From Clavelina lepadiformis (taxonomy: Eukaryota; Chordata; Ascidiacea; Aplousobranchia; Clavelinidae): 64,000 bases of DNA. How positions within the stretch are numbered: position 1 is the stretch's first letter; each line of letters opens with the position of its first letter. The translations under genes were made by a program, and so were the position numbers. Location: positions 8,990,001 through 9,054,000 of the forward strand of contig NC_135244.1 of the NCBI RefSeq assembly GCF_947623445.1. Direction: 5' to 3'. Of this stretch, positions 36,210 to 47,500 are shown piece after piece. The notes beneath the pieces were generated by a model. It was not told the origin of the DNA. It did not search any database and was given only the letters and a program-made list of their open reading frames with translations.

Positions 36210-37793
36210 ATTTGATACTATTTTCAAACAATGAAAAATTTTGTAGCAAGTGTAGTGTAGCGTAATATAGCAAGAAACAAAGCTAAGAGAAAAGGAAAAA
36301 CAACAAAAACGGCCAAAAATGTGACAAAAGTCAGCAAATAGCCCATTTTATAAAACTGCCTTCGCTGTAGATGAGAACAGGTTGATACAAGCTTAACTTA
36401 CATGGAAATGAGGATCATTATTCTCGGTTAAACTTTATGATGAAACCAATTTATTTCTGACCCTTATACAATAAAATAAATAGATAAAAATAGAACTGTA
36501 GGAAAAAATCTCTCATCCAAAATGGTATAGTCATAATAAATATAATGAAGACACTGGCAAAACATTACTAGGTTGTTATTGCAACAGTGAAAGAAAAGAT
36601 AACATAATAATCCGGTGCTTTAGTGCTTCTGGAGCATGGCTCATAGTTTATACAATGCAAATGTCGATGTCATTTGGTGAACCAAATGTTGGTGAGAAAG
36701 TTTTTCAAAAAATGACGAAGGATTAGCAAAATACATAAATGATAAACTGAGCTCATACTATGCTCATGCAATTATTAAAATTACACAAAACATAAAAATT
36801 GAATAAGTTGGTATCCATAATTTGTGTATGCAAGTACAATATCTCCTTATGGACATTATCAATACACTTCTTTATACATACTGGGTATACACGTACCGTA
36901 CAGTTCTATATACATAATGCAACATCTACAAAAACTCACTGAAATATGTACATTACAATTGTACAATACGTATAAATAACATACAACAAGCTATGCAGCA
37001 AAAATGTTTGGAGTTGTTAAGGGTACAGTGATATATAGTCGTCAGGATCAAAAGTGGTATTCTGTTCTTTGCACACAGGAAAACAATACAAAGTACCACA
37101 TTACTTCAAAGATGGAAAACTAAAACAGAATGAATTATGTAGGTATTGACCTCTTTATAAACATTCTATACAAACACCTAAAAGTTGGTGGCTTCAGAGC
37201 AATAAACTATAAAGATTTAAACATGAAATTTATATTAAGCAATCTCACTATTATAGACGTTGACGTAAAGAATATGTCTATTGGCAACATATCTGACATT
37301 CACAGTTCAATCAAATAGACAAATTTCATGATAATTTAAATCAAACGTGAAGCAATGCATATTAAATAAGGACTATTTTGGGGGCTGTATTTTTGCAGCA
37401 GTGCAAGTACTAGTACATGCTACGTATGTGGCAAGTATATGTGGTAATGATGCTAGAAGCATTTTTAAATAATTATTAAACTACTGCTTAGAATATATGG
37501 AATACTATCATCGCTCGCGCTCTTTTCTGTGCCAATTGGTAATGCGTGCTAATAGTTTTATGCTACAAGATTTTAAAAGAGGGTAGAGTACAACATGCAA
37601 CATTTCCAGATATACCAACAAAAGCATTGCAGATGGAAAATTTTGAAAAGCCCTTTTATCAACAAGTGTTAGATAAAATTCAAACATTAAACGATGCACC
37701 TGTGCGACAAATTTTTTAAACATTTTCACACATGATTTTTAAAAAGAACAAACAGCACAAGCAATTCATACATTACCGATGTATAGGCATATA
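36210..37793. other. Intergenic, no gene seen
   Basis: AT-rich. Small open frames (for example at 37130-37318) have no support. Part is probably the 3' UTR of the SLC39A gene, read right to left. Confidence 0.35.
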
Positions 37794-39326
37794 TTATCCA
37801 AACCTTATTCTGTCTTTAAATAAAGTCAGCAAAAACATAACTAAAAATCCAGATAACAATCCAAAGTTTTTTATGAACAGACACAACCATGGTGTTTGAC
37901 GAAGCTTCTTACTCTCTGCCTGAGCTTGTGCTTCAGGTAACATTCCGGCAAGAGAAATGTATAAAAAAACACCACCAGCTAAGGCAAATATCCACCTTGC
38001 AGCAGATACATCGTGGCCAACAAGAATTCCAACAACCATGCCAATATAACAGCAGCAGGCTGATGTAAAATTGTAAAAGGCAGCTTGCTTAATGGTCATT
38101 CCAGCACTAACTAATATAGCAAAGTCACCAAGCTCGTGTGGAAATTCTTCACAAAAGATTGCAATAGATGTGCTCAAACCTTGCAATGCTGATGTTGAAT
38201 AGGATGCCCCAATTGCCAAACCATCAATCATATTATGGATTCCATCAGCAATTGTTATAAGCCACGCAACTGTCTTTATAGATTTATAGTTTCTAAATAT
38301 CCAGCAAGTCTTTTTCTTTTTTTTTATGGACGTCACACTCTCACGATGCAATGAATGTGACGGTAAACCTTGGTCTTCTTCACAATCATCACATTTACCT
38401 GATATTCGATGAAGCAAAGTGTCGTGACTGCAGTCAGAAGATACATTGTTACAGTTCTTAAATTGTCCAACATTTTCACTGTTGACTACCTGCACAACGA
38501 CATCATCATGGAACTTTAATTGTGAATGAGATTCTTCAGAAGTAGAAATGTATGCAACAGATTTTTCATGACTTTCATCTGAACCATGGTTATGAGAAGT
38601 ATCAAAAATCTTCTCCAAAATATTTTCAGTGAGATAAAACAAATAAAACCCACCAAAAATAACTGCTGACCGCCAAACAGTCATTGGGTCACCATCAATG
38701 CCAAAACCTTCAGGGATCAATTGGAATATAGAATTACTGGAAAGTACACCCACAGCTAGAGTCACAAGGTAGAGTAATATTTTGTCATAAACTTTTGATT
38801 TCATCAGCGGCAAAAAGCTGATTCCAACAAGAGAACAAAGGCTAATAATAGTCACAGATAAAATACTAAATCCCCAAATCGCACTCCTAGACAGAGACAT
38901 GTCAGCTGCACTAACTTCATGATGACGTTCACCTTCAGACATATGATGGTCAAGGACTTGCAAGACAGTGGGACACAGGTAATAAAACTGTCTGATATCA
39001 ACTGAACCTGGATTTTTTTGATCTTCTAACTGTTTCATAATGTTTACAGTTAAGCACTTAACTGCGTCATCAGAAAACTCATCACCGGTAACTAAAATAC
39101 GTTGCAACAATGTCTGCAGCATGGTTTGCAATTGGATAACACTGAATGTGTGTGAAGTGTTGTTGCCATATTTTTCAACAAAGTATGTATATGAATTATT
39201 CATTGAAACCTCGGCAGAAAATGAAACACAAAGTTCATCATATAAACTGAATTCATCCATGTAGTTGACGGTGGCACTGCAAACTTTGTGCAAAACAAAC
39301 AACACAATTGGATATAGAAGTTTCAT
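37794..39326 (-). CDS. SLC39A14: ZIP metal transporter of the LIV-1 group (SLC39A8/A14-like), single exon, 510 aa
   Basis: A signal peptide (residues 1-18) is followed by an extracellular domain with four N-x-S/T sites and a LIV-1-type CP motif (LCPTVLQ, 118-124). Helices follow from about 148, including SVTIISLCSLVGISFLPL and LVTLAVGVLSSNSIFQLIPEGFG. The cytosolic loop (240-345) has scattered His, Cys and acidic residues and an SIKKKKKT stretch. The two metal-site helices carry DGIHNMIDGLAIGAS (361-375) and EEFPHELGD (393-401). Glu instead of the first His in HExPHExGD is the hallmark of ZIP8 and ZIP14, which import Zn, Mn, Fe and Cd, probably with bicarbonate. The single exon is unusual, since vertebrate orthologues are split. 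Whether it is ZIP8 or ZIP14 cannot be decided here. Confidence 0.93.
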   Translation of the reverse strand: MKLLYPIVLFVLHKVCSATVNYMDEFSLYDELCVSFSAEVSMNNSYTYFVEKYGNNTSHTFSVIQLQTMLQTLLQRILVTGDEFSDDAVKCLTVNIMKQLEDQKNPGSVDIRQFYYLCPTVLQVLDHHMSEGERHHEVSAADMSLSRSAIWGFSILSVTIISLCSLVGISFLPLMKSKVYDKILLYLVTLAVGVLSSNSIFQLIPEGFGIDGDPMTVWRSAVIFGGFYLFYLTENILEKIFDTSHNHGSDESHEKSVAYISTSEESHSQLKFHDDVVVQVVNSENVGQFKNCNNVSSDCSHDTLLHRISGKCDDCEEDQGLPSHSLHRESVTSIKKKKKTCWIFRNYKSIKTVAWLITIADGIHNMIDGLAIGASYSTSALQGLSTSIAIFCEEFPHELGDFAILVSAGMTIKQAAFYNFTSACCCYIGMVVGILVGHDVSAARWIFALAGGVFLYISLAGMLPEAQAQAESKKLRQTPWLCLFIKNFGLLSGFLVMFLLTLFKDRIRFG

Positions 39327-40616
39327 ATTTCCTATTATTTCTGATGTTTCTGAAAAATTTAAATGTGAGGAACCTACTTAAAGCAATCTTTATTATCTTT
39401 GGAATCGGGAAATCATTTATGTAAGTTAAACTTAGATTTCCTAAACTAATACCATTAGGTCTTGATTAATAACACCATAAAAAACAAAAATACATAAAAT
39501 TAAGCCATGGCTTACACCGGTTTATACCCATTTGATTAAATGTTATAATTAAATGCATAATTGTTTTAGGTTTGTTGTTTTTTTTAACCAGATTAGTAGA
39601 TTTACTAACAACATTTAACTCTGTTTGGGCTTTAAGCATTGATCAAAAACTCAGCCATATTTCGACACATGGCCTTTGAATGTTAGCACATTCTCATTTA
39701 TGGCCCCTGGTTGGATTAAGTTGGGCCACTCAGACTCCCTGACCAAAACCATCAATTGAATTACAGTCAAATAAAATATAAAAACCATTACTAGTATATC
39801 AGTCAACAAAAAACTGAATGTAATGCTTCCAATTGGAAAGTTTCATGATTACTCCCCAGTACCAAGTCTGCGACTGAAATGATAAACCTGCAGAATTGTA
39901 TTGTCCTAACACCAATTTTTTCTGACTCAAGTCGATTCAACTCGTTTAACCTAGTTTTCCAAACATCTTGGTTAGGCCTAGCACGAAGTCATAACTGTCT
40001 TCAGATTATCCTGGTTGGTATTTTTTTCAGAGAAGGGTAAGTTTTAAAAAATTTTTGATTTTAAAGTCTTGTCCAGACAGGCAGAAGCGGACGTCATTGA
40101 GCAGCAGGGTTCTAGACTAGAACCTAGAATACAAATACATCACTGTGTAGGTATAGGTTGTGACATCACTGTTTCGGTTGTGCACGAGACCCCGATTTTG
40201 TTAGCTACCTTCATAAGCTTCATTCATTGCCACTACCATTGTCATAGCATGACTCAAGGGACGTTTCGCTCAATTTAAATCAATGACTCAACTCATTACA
40301 ACAATGCCATACGATGTCTGTGATTATAGCATATGCAATACTATGGTTACCAGCAATAGCATTTCGTCAATCTAGCGCTCCTGTATTTTTGTACTGCCTA
40401 GTCAAAACCTAGCACTGAGCAATTACCACATCATACGACCATCCGTAAGCTAGGCTATAACCTCGTAAATCTGGTTGGTCAGGAAAACAAAAAAACGGTC
40501 TATCTTGCAGTCGGATTTGGAGCAGATAAACAGGAAATTGTAATCCGTGGCAAATGATGAATGAATATAATTTGTGCGCACCCGTGCGTGACCTGCAAGA
40601 TCATTGTTTGAGGCTG
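39327..40616. other. 5' flank of the ZIP gene, repeat debris
   Basis: No exon. The stretch 39690-39740 (GGCCCCTGGTTGGATTAAGTT) resembles the right terminus of the hAT element at 27203-28187, but no partner end or target duplication was found. Confidence 0.35.
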
Positions 40617-41960
40617 GGTCGTAACCAAAAGGCGGCTGCTGCAGACTGTTGTTTTCCTATAGCATCCTGCTATTGCTTGTTGCTCTGTGACTGACATACT
40701 GCGCTGTACGTGAAGTTCCAATAGCATTTAAGTTTTTCAACAGAGTGAATAGCTGACGTGGACTTGCGGGGGTCGCTGGTTGATTTAACTAGCTATTCGG
40801 ACTTAGGTTACCTGCCGAATTAATGATCTGACTCCGTGGTTGCGTGCGGTTAGAAATCTCTAACCTTAACGTGTTACTACTGTTACTAGCCGAAAGCTAT
40901 TACGATTAACAGATACAGTTTATCAGAAACAATCCTTTATTGTAGGAACTGTACAGGTTCCGATTATTATGACACAAGCACAAACTTAGCATTCACCAAT
41001 TAAAACAAGTCTAACGAATTACATTTTAACACGACTGACGTAATACGTTCGTACGATTCGATATCTCTCTGTCTGGGCGCTTACACGCACAGAAGTTTAA
41101 TCTTATATCAGCGTAGAGCGCTGTGAACGGAAATATTCAACACCATATACACGAACATTTCAAAACGCGCAAACGATAAGCACAAAGCGTTGGCAATGGG
41201 AATTATTTACAGTTAAAGCTCGGATGTTATGAAATCACCTGGTAACGTACTAAACGGCGCTTTCACATAAAGTTATTTAGTGCAAGTTTCCAATGTTGCA
41301 TAATGATTGCAGTTTGTAAATGATGCGATTGCAGCCGAATTGCATCTGCATTGCAAATATTAAATGCTAGCTGTAGGTTTATCAATGAACAATGTTTAAC
41401 TGGCGCATATGTTTCCACAATTGATATAATGGTACTGGGTGTGGCTCCCAAGCCACTACAGACTTTTTTCAAGAAAAGTGTACATTTTTAATCTTTAGAT
41501 GTCTGTTTATCAGCTTATTTGTAGTTTAGTTACCGCATTGCATCAGTATCGAATTTTATATAACTTGTTACATACGTTTATGAACGCGGTTTTGCTGTTG
41601 TATATTTTAACTTACTTATTGTATGTTGGGTTGAGTGGTCATGCAAACTATTAATTATTCATCTTTATCATTTGGTTACATTATTATTCTTGTACATTTT
41701 AAGCCTTTTGGCTTTGGCTTTTCCTGCTCATTGTTTATTGGTGGAATCTTTTAACACGTTATAGGCCTATTGGTTAGCCATATATTTTTCGTTTCCAACA
41801 AACAATGACGAAAAATAAACAATATAATATGACCTTGCCTCTCTAATTCACTAATCAGCAACCATAAGACATCATCAATCGCAGGGAGCTACTAAAAACG
41901 GTAGGCTGCAATCGATGACATCGGGAGAAAAGTTTAACATGTGTTCAATTAAAAATGCTA
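40617..41960. repeat. Dispersed repeat B, copy 2 (interrupted by a solo LTR)
   Basis: Starts GGTCGTAACCAAAA and corresponds in pieces to 30989-32585. It has the uninterrupted counterpart of the hAT insertion site and the equivalent hairpin (about 41868-41925), and it is itself split by the LTR at 40765-41460, where copy 1 is uninterrupted. Confidence 0.6.
40765..41460 (-). mobile_element. Probable solo LTR (696 bp), Ty3/gypsy-like, minus orientation
   Basis: Read on the minus strand it begins TGTAGTGGC and ends CCCCCGCA (TG...CA), flanked by the 4-bp duplication GACT (40761-40764, 41461-41464). A TATAAGA box (about 41105) and an AATAAA (about 40940) lie in the order and spacing expected for U3, R and U5. 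No internal retroelement sequence or second LTR is present. Repeat B copy 1 shows the empty site. The superfamily call rests on size and termini only. Confidence 0.72.
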
Positions 41961-43453
41961 TTGCGCTGATTGGAAAAATGTATTTACATTAACCTTTATT
42001 TTCTTGGGATTTCTACGGTCTTTGGTTTGGAAAAGTTTATTAAATTATAATTATTGTAACATGTCATAGTATACTAAAACCACTAAACCTAATTTAACAA
42101 ACGCTATCTCTAGTAAGGGAAAACCCCTTACACAAAATACAACTTCAACGATTCTTTTTTTATTTGTTCATGGCAGCATCAGTCATCGTAAGGTTAATTT
42201 TTCGCCATTGACTGGGAATAAAACGTTTCGTGCTAACCTTGTTGTAGGATGGTTACACAAGAAATACGCTCACAAACAATTAATAAGCAGGAAATTTTTC
42301 GGTTCCATTAAATGTTTTGGTTTCCTTGGATTTTCCCTGAATTTAATCCTGTGTAGTGCCAAAACCTGTCACCTGTCCAAAACCTTCTCTCGTTGTGATG
42401 TCATGTATTCAAATCCAGCTCAGCAGAAAAGGAGGTGTAACCTGACTGGCGGCTAGCGCAGTTGAGATATTGAACACCGTCCTCAATTTCTTTTAAACCC
42501 TGGGATCTCAAAAGTTCTTTCAGACAACATAAAAGTTTTGATGGGTATTATAGAGTGCTGGAGTAAAATATAGTTGTTTGTTACTTTAAGCTTATTTGTA
42601 TCTATTTGTTTGACTATTGAGTATAAGCTTAACCACTTACGCAGTTGTTATGATTAGGTTATCCAAATTTTTAACATTTATTTTCAATTTGGCACAATTT
42701 TCAATATGCCAATGTTTAATATTCTGCATGACCTACATATGGTGAAATAGTCATTTCATATAATTATATCCAGTAGCGCTCTTCAGGTACGTTAATGAGC
42801 ACAATTATGCGCATTTAGCTGAATTTTGCATTAATTGATCCATTGTGGATACAGTTTTTATGCATTTCTACATAATTTATAGAAAATATTTTTTGCAGAC
42901 TTTGCAGTTTAACTTGCAGAGCGAAAATTGTGCAAAAATGCATTTTTGTGTTTGTATCGTTGCTTGTGCAAAAGAATAGCACACTTGTGGTTTCCGTCTT
43001 CTTCATTCATTAAAGTTAATTAATTAATTCATTAAGTGTCGCTGCCAAAAAAGGTGTGCGCAACTGTGCATGTGCCCAGTGTAAATGTTAACCAAGGATG
43101 TAATAATATTTACTTGACAGCATTTGTCAGCCTGATGGCGGTTAGCTTGCCTGGGTTATGGTAAGAAAATCTTCATCGTCGAGATTTGGCAGTATTTGTT
43201 CCACAGCAGTTGTGCTAAATCAGTTCAGCAATCGGCAAATCAACTGTTATGCACATTATTGAACATGACCAGTTTGTATTTCTAACTTATTAAGGTGAGC
43301 TTAGCTCTGTCCACACATATTCAAAAAATATAATCTACATCATTTTCTGGAATATGTATGTAGATAGGTTAAGATTGTGGTTAGGAAATAATAGTCGGGT
43401 ATCTTATTTGAAAAATTCACCTGTACTAAGAGAACTCTCTATTTGGTGTAAGC
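41961..43453. other. Intergenic, no gene seen
   Basis: AT-rich spacer between repeat B and EEF1AKMT2. No supported open frame or repeat boundary. Confidence 0.35.
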
Positions 43454-44429
43454 ATGAGTGACTTTGGTCCATCTGTTCTTGGGACACTTGGTTACTGGGA
43501 TGGTATTTATCAAAAAGAATTGGAAGATTTTCGTGACAATGAAGACCCTGGTACAGAGTGGTTTGGACACAATGTTGCAAAACGTATAGTAAGCCTCCCA
43601 AGCAGAATATACCTTAACTTTTCAAATTTTTAGTAGATAACTGATATTATACACTTAATGGCCTGCATGGTAACTTGTAATTTTTGGCAGGTTAAGTGGG
43701 TAAAAGAGAGCAATATATTATCAAAAGAATCTACAATCATTGATATTGGATGTGGCAATGGTCTCCTACTTTTGGAGCTTGCCAAACTTGGATACACAAA
43801 CCTATGTGGAGTGGACTATAGCAAAGGTTGGATTACAAATTAATTTACTTGGTGGTAACAAAGAATTTTAAAATTGGTTATAGAGCCTGAAAATATATTC
43901 TTTACAATATAAGATTAACATTATGCACAGCACTTAGAACAGCACTTTACTATGCATAAATAACTGGTTTGATTCAGGAGCACTGAAGTTGGCCAAGAAT
44001 ATTTTTAATCATGAAAAAATACCTGAAGATGTTGCAACATGGTTGGAGCTTGATATCACGAATCAAACAATCGTGGAATCTGAGAATGAACCAGCGATCA
44101 TGAAAGTTTGTAGTAAGTCAAAGCTTAAAGAGCTCGGTTGTCAACCATACGCATTTGACCTGTGCCTTGATAAAGGAACATATGATGCAATCAGTCTTTG
44201 CCCAGATGATGCCGTTTACAAGCGCGCATGTTATATTGAGCAAGTCAAACAATTTCTTTCTAAACGCTCTGGAATTTTGCTCATAACATCCTGTAACTGG
44301 ACCACTGCTGAATTGCTAAGTCACTTTATGGACTTTAAACTGCTTGAGGAACTTCCTGCACCTACTTTTACATTTGGTGGAAAGACTGGAAAAACAGTTT
44401 CCAGTTGTGTTTTTAAGCTGTTGGCGTAA
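43454..44429 (+). CDS. EEF1AKMT2: eEF1A lysine methyltransferase 2 (METTL10), 3 exons, 240 aa
   Basis: Exons 43454-43588, 43691-43826 and 43978-44429 (723 bases with stop; phases 0 and 1). The protein starts MSDFGPSVLGTLGYWDGIY, matching the SALGTREHWDAVY opening of human METTL10. The SAM-binding motif I is IDIGCGNGLLLLELAKLG and is followed by GVDYSKGALKLA. The seven-beta-strand methyltransferase continues with LCLDKGTYDAISLCPDDA and LLITSCNWTTAELL, ending LEELPAPTFTFGGKTG. The human enzyme methylates Lys318 of translation elongation factor eEF1A in the cytoplasm. The stretch between motif I and LDKGT (WLELDITNQ...KLKELGCQPYAF) is longer than in the human protein. Its 3' end faces SMC2. Confidence 0.94.
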
Positions 44430-44434
44430 ATAAA
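44429..44434 (+). terminator. Poly(A) signal of EEF1AKMT2 overlapping its stop codon
   Basis: AATAAA begins on the last base of the TAA stop (44427-44429). The next signal downstream is not close, so the 3' UTR may be only about 20-30 bases. Confidence 0.6.
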
Positions 44435-44468
44435 TGTGGATCAAAAGGCAAGCACTTTGTTTCAGTGT

Positions 44469-44474
44469 TTTATT
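44469..44474 (-). terminator. Poly(A) signal of SMC2
   Basis: TTTATT on the plus strand, i.e. AATAAA about 86 bases after the SMC2 stop. Cleavage would fall near 44445-44455, essentially where EEF1AKMT2 transcripts end from the other side. Confidence 0.5.
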
Positions 44475-44559
44475 ATGCTACACAACTTATATAGTTAAAA
44501 ACAAAAATGGTTGGGTTTTAAAACTATGGCAGTGACAAGGGGGAAGAATATGTAAAATA

Positions 44560-47500
44560 TCACTTTTTCTTCTGTTTATTGTTAAGTTGTAAAGTGTTTG
44601 ACGAAGTTTTGTTTGAACTTGACTGTGTGTAACGTGAAACAGTGGACACTCCATCCAGAAATCTTGTTCGAAACAGTACATTTGCGTTGTTGAACATACC
44701 ATCTTTCAGAGACACAACAATAAACTGTAAATAAATGACGTTTAAACTGTAGCCCCAGTTACAGTCGTACTATAAAATTAACAATATCATGATCAAAATG
44801 TATGACACATACTTGTGAGTGCTTAAAATGTTCGCGCAACATTCCACCGATGTTTTGTGTGTGTGAAAGATCTAATGCAGCATCAACCTCATCAAGGATA
44901 TAGATTGGAGCTGGTTTCAAAAGAAGCATTGCTAGTATAAGTGACAAAGCAACCAACGACCTATAAACAATAAACATATTCACTTTTACTAAACTGTTAA
45001 TGTTAAGATTTGTCAATGCCCCTTGAATTTTTTTACAACATAGATCCCTCAGTAGTCTTGAGAGAAAGTTATGAAGTGATTCATAATAAAAATTTATAAA
45101 AGAATGTTAGACAAGTGCAGCGTGTGCGAAAGAAGGTTCTGTCATTAGACTAAGATCAATGATTGGGCTTATAATGTTCAAGCGATACACTGGAATAAGC
45201 TAATAACAAGAATAGAAGTCATTTCACTGGTACATGCTTCCTGTTAGCCAAACATCATCAGGGAGTGAATTTCTTGATAAACAAATCATGTTTTTACCAT
45301 TGTCTTATCCTGTTTCTCTCCTTTGCAAAGCATAGAAATATGCCACAACAAATCATTTATGAAATGATCGTCACAAGTTCTTTCAACTGAGCAAGCTCCA
45401 GCCCAACCAGCAAGTACGATAAGCTTATCAGTTATCATTCACTGTGTATTTTATACCTTATATCAGGGATGACGAACCTATTCGTTGTTGCGGGCCACTT
45501 AGTTAGCCACTGTCAGTAACAGCTGAGTATGCGGACCGCACAACTATCAATAAATCTATTGAAGACATATACTGCAGCAACTCAATCGTGCTATATCGCG
45601 TTGCGCAAAGATTAGAAACATGTCAAAGAAAATTCATGACTGCTGGTCTCCTGGAATACTTCGCCATGCAAGAGCGATTGTTCAAACCGATCCGCATATT
45701 CGTCACCTCTGCCTTATATGAACAACAAAAATTTACTGTAAACAAAAACTAAAAAAAACAAGGTTCAGCAACACATGCTGTATAAATAAGACCGATTGCA
45801 GTACCAATAGCAGAAAATCTGTTCATAGTTAAATCAAATCGATTAGGGCAGACGTTTCCAAATAAGGCATTGTGACAGACTGATGCATCGTTTAAACATT
45901 GCAAAAGCATTGTAAGCCTAGATCCACATTCACTAACAAGATTTTAAGGTTTTAGAAAAACCTTAGAAAGACTGGTGAGACGAGAAATTGCATTGGGGAT
46001 GAAATTACAAAGTTTAGTAGTGATATATCATGCTCCCTAAAGCTCACAGAATCCCTTTGAAAACTTTTTGGAACACTAGTGTGACCTGTCTGAAAATCAA
46101 ACAACAGCAGAATGAATAAAGCTTTATACCTTTGCCCACCACTAAGTTCATTTAGGTTTGTCTTCCACACGTCGCCAAAGCCAACTTGAAATTCAAGACC
46201 AGCAAGAACGTTGCTACCCTCTGTTGGTGCCAGCTTTGCGGTTGCTCCAGGCAGTAATGTTGAAAAGATTGTACCAAAGTTTTTATTAACCTGCAGGCAG
46301 ATAAATAAAAAAATAAAGCACTAAAGTTCCTGTTTAAATATTTTGAGTTAACTGGATAATTTGAAACAACTAACTTAAAATCTTGTTGGAAATCACCTGA
46401 GCATATGCCTTTGTCACAGCTTCGTTTTTCATTTGGTCAAGCTCTTCGATAGTTTTCTGAATTTTTGCTTTGTCATTTTCAACTATTTTCTTCTTTTTAA
46501 TCAGTTCATTATACTGCAGAATTCAAGATTTTTATAGTTAGGTGCTAATTCAAACAAAAGTAACTTTTAAACACGTATTGTACCTTTTCTTCAGCTTTCC
46601 CAAGCAAACTCATTGCCCGCATGTTAACAGAATTCTTTAGCTTTTCCAATGTCTCTTCCAATTTCTCCAACCTTCTGGAAACTTCTTTTGGGGGATTGGC
46701 TTGAAAATCGTATGGAGAGCCAGACTTTCCAAATAAACTTTTCTCATTTTCTATCCATTCATATTCCTCCAGCATTGCAGCTACCTGACGAAATTCATAC
46801 GGTATTGTATTACCAGAAAAAGAAGTCAAAGCACACTATCATGACAACATTGACACCTTAACCTTTTTATAGCAAACTGAAAAAGATGTCATACTTTGTT
46901 GGTGGCATCTTTGCTATCTCGGATATGTTTTGTGATAGCAGATTCCTGATGCTCAAGTCGTTTTTGACAACTGCCAACCTCACCCAGAATGAGTGCCCTC
47001 TCTTTTACACGTCGTTTAATGTCTCTGTTTGCACTTTGTACATAGTCACGTTGTTTTTGAAGATCTTTTTTTGCTGATTTCACTGATTCCTGACATAAAA
47101 TTCATAAAGTCAAGGAAATCAGTATATAATAATATAAAATATTGCTAAACTGAGAAACAGTCAAAGGTGGTTAACATACTGAAGAAACTTTTGCAGTTTC
47201 ATTAAGGGTTTCAAAGACTTCTTTAGCATGTTTGATTTTCTCATCTGCATTTGTAATCTGGTTCTCGTATTGTTTAAATTCTTCTTCTAATTCGTCAATT
47301 TCCATTTTCAACGTGTTTAATTCCTATACAACATACACCATTAAAGATAAACCTTTAACTCCAAAATCAATTAAAAAATATCACTAACTTCACGCTTTGC
47401 TTCAGCAGCCTGATTGCTTTTTTCAGCTTGTTTTCCAGCTTTATTCATTTCAGTTTGAGCCTTCTTCAATTCTCTTTCCCTCTCAGCTGGAGCATCAGCA

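Noticed and set aside
37130-37318. 62-residue plus-strand open frame
   Set aside because: Short, Ile/Asn/Lys-rich as expected from AT-rich non-coding DNA, no homology recognised.
39690-39745. Segment resembling the right end of the 27-kb hAT element
   Set aside because: Only one end is present and the last 15 bases diverge; boundaries cannot be set.
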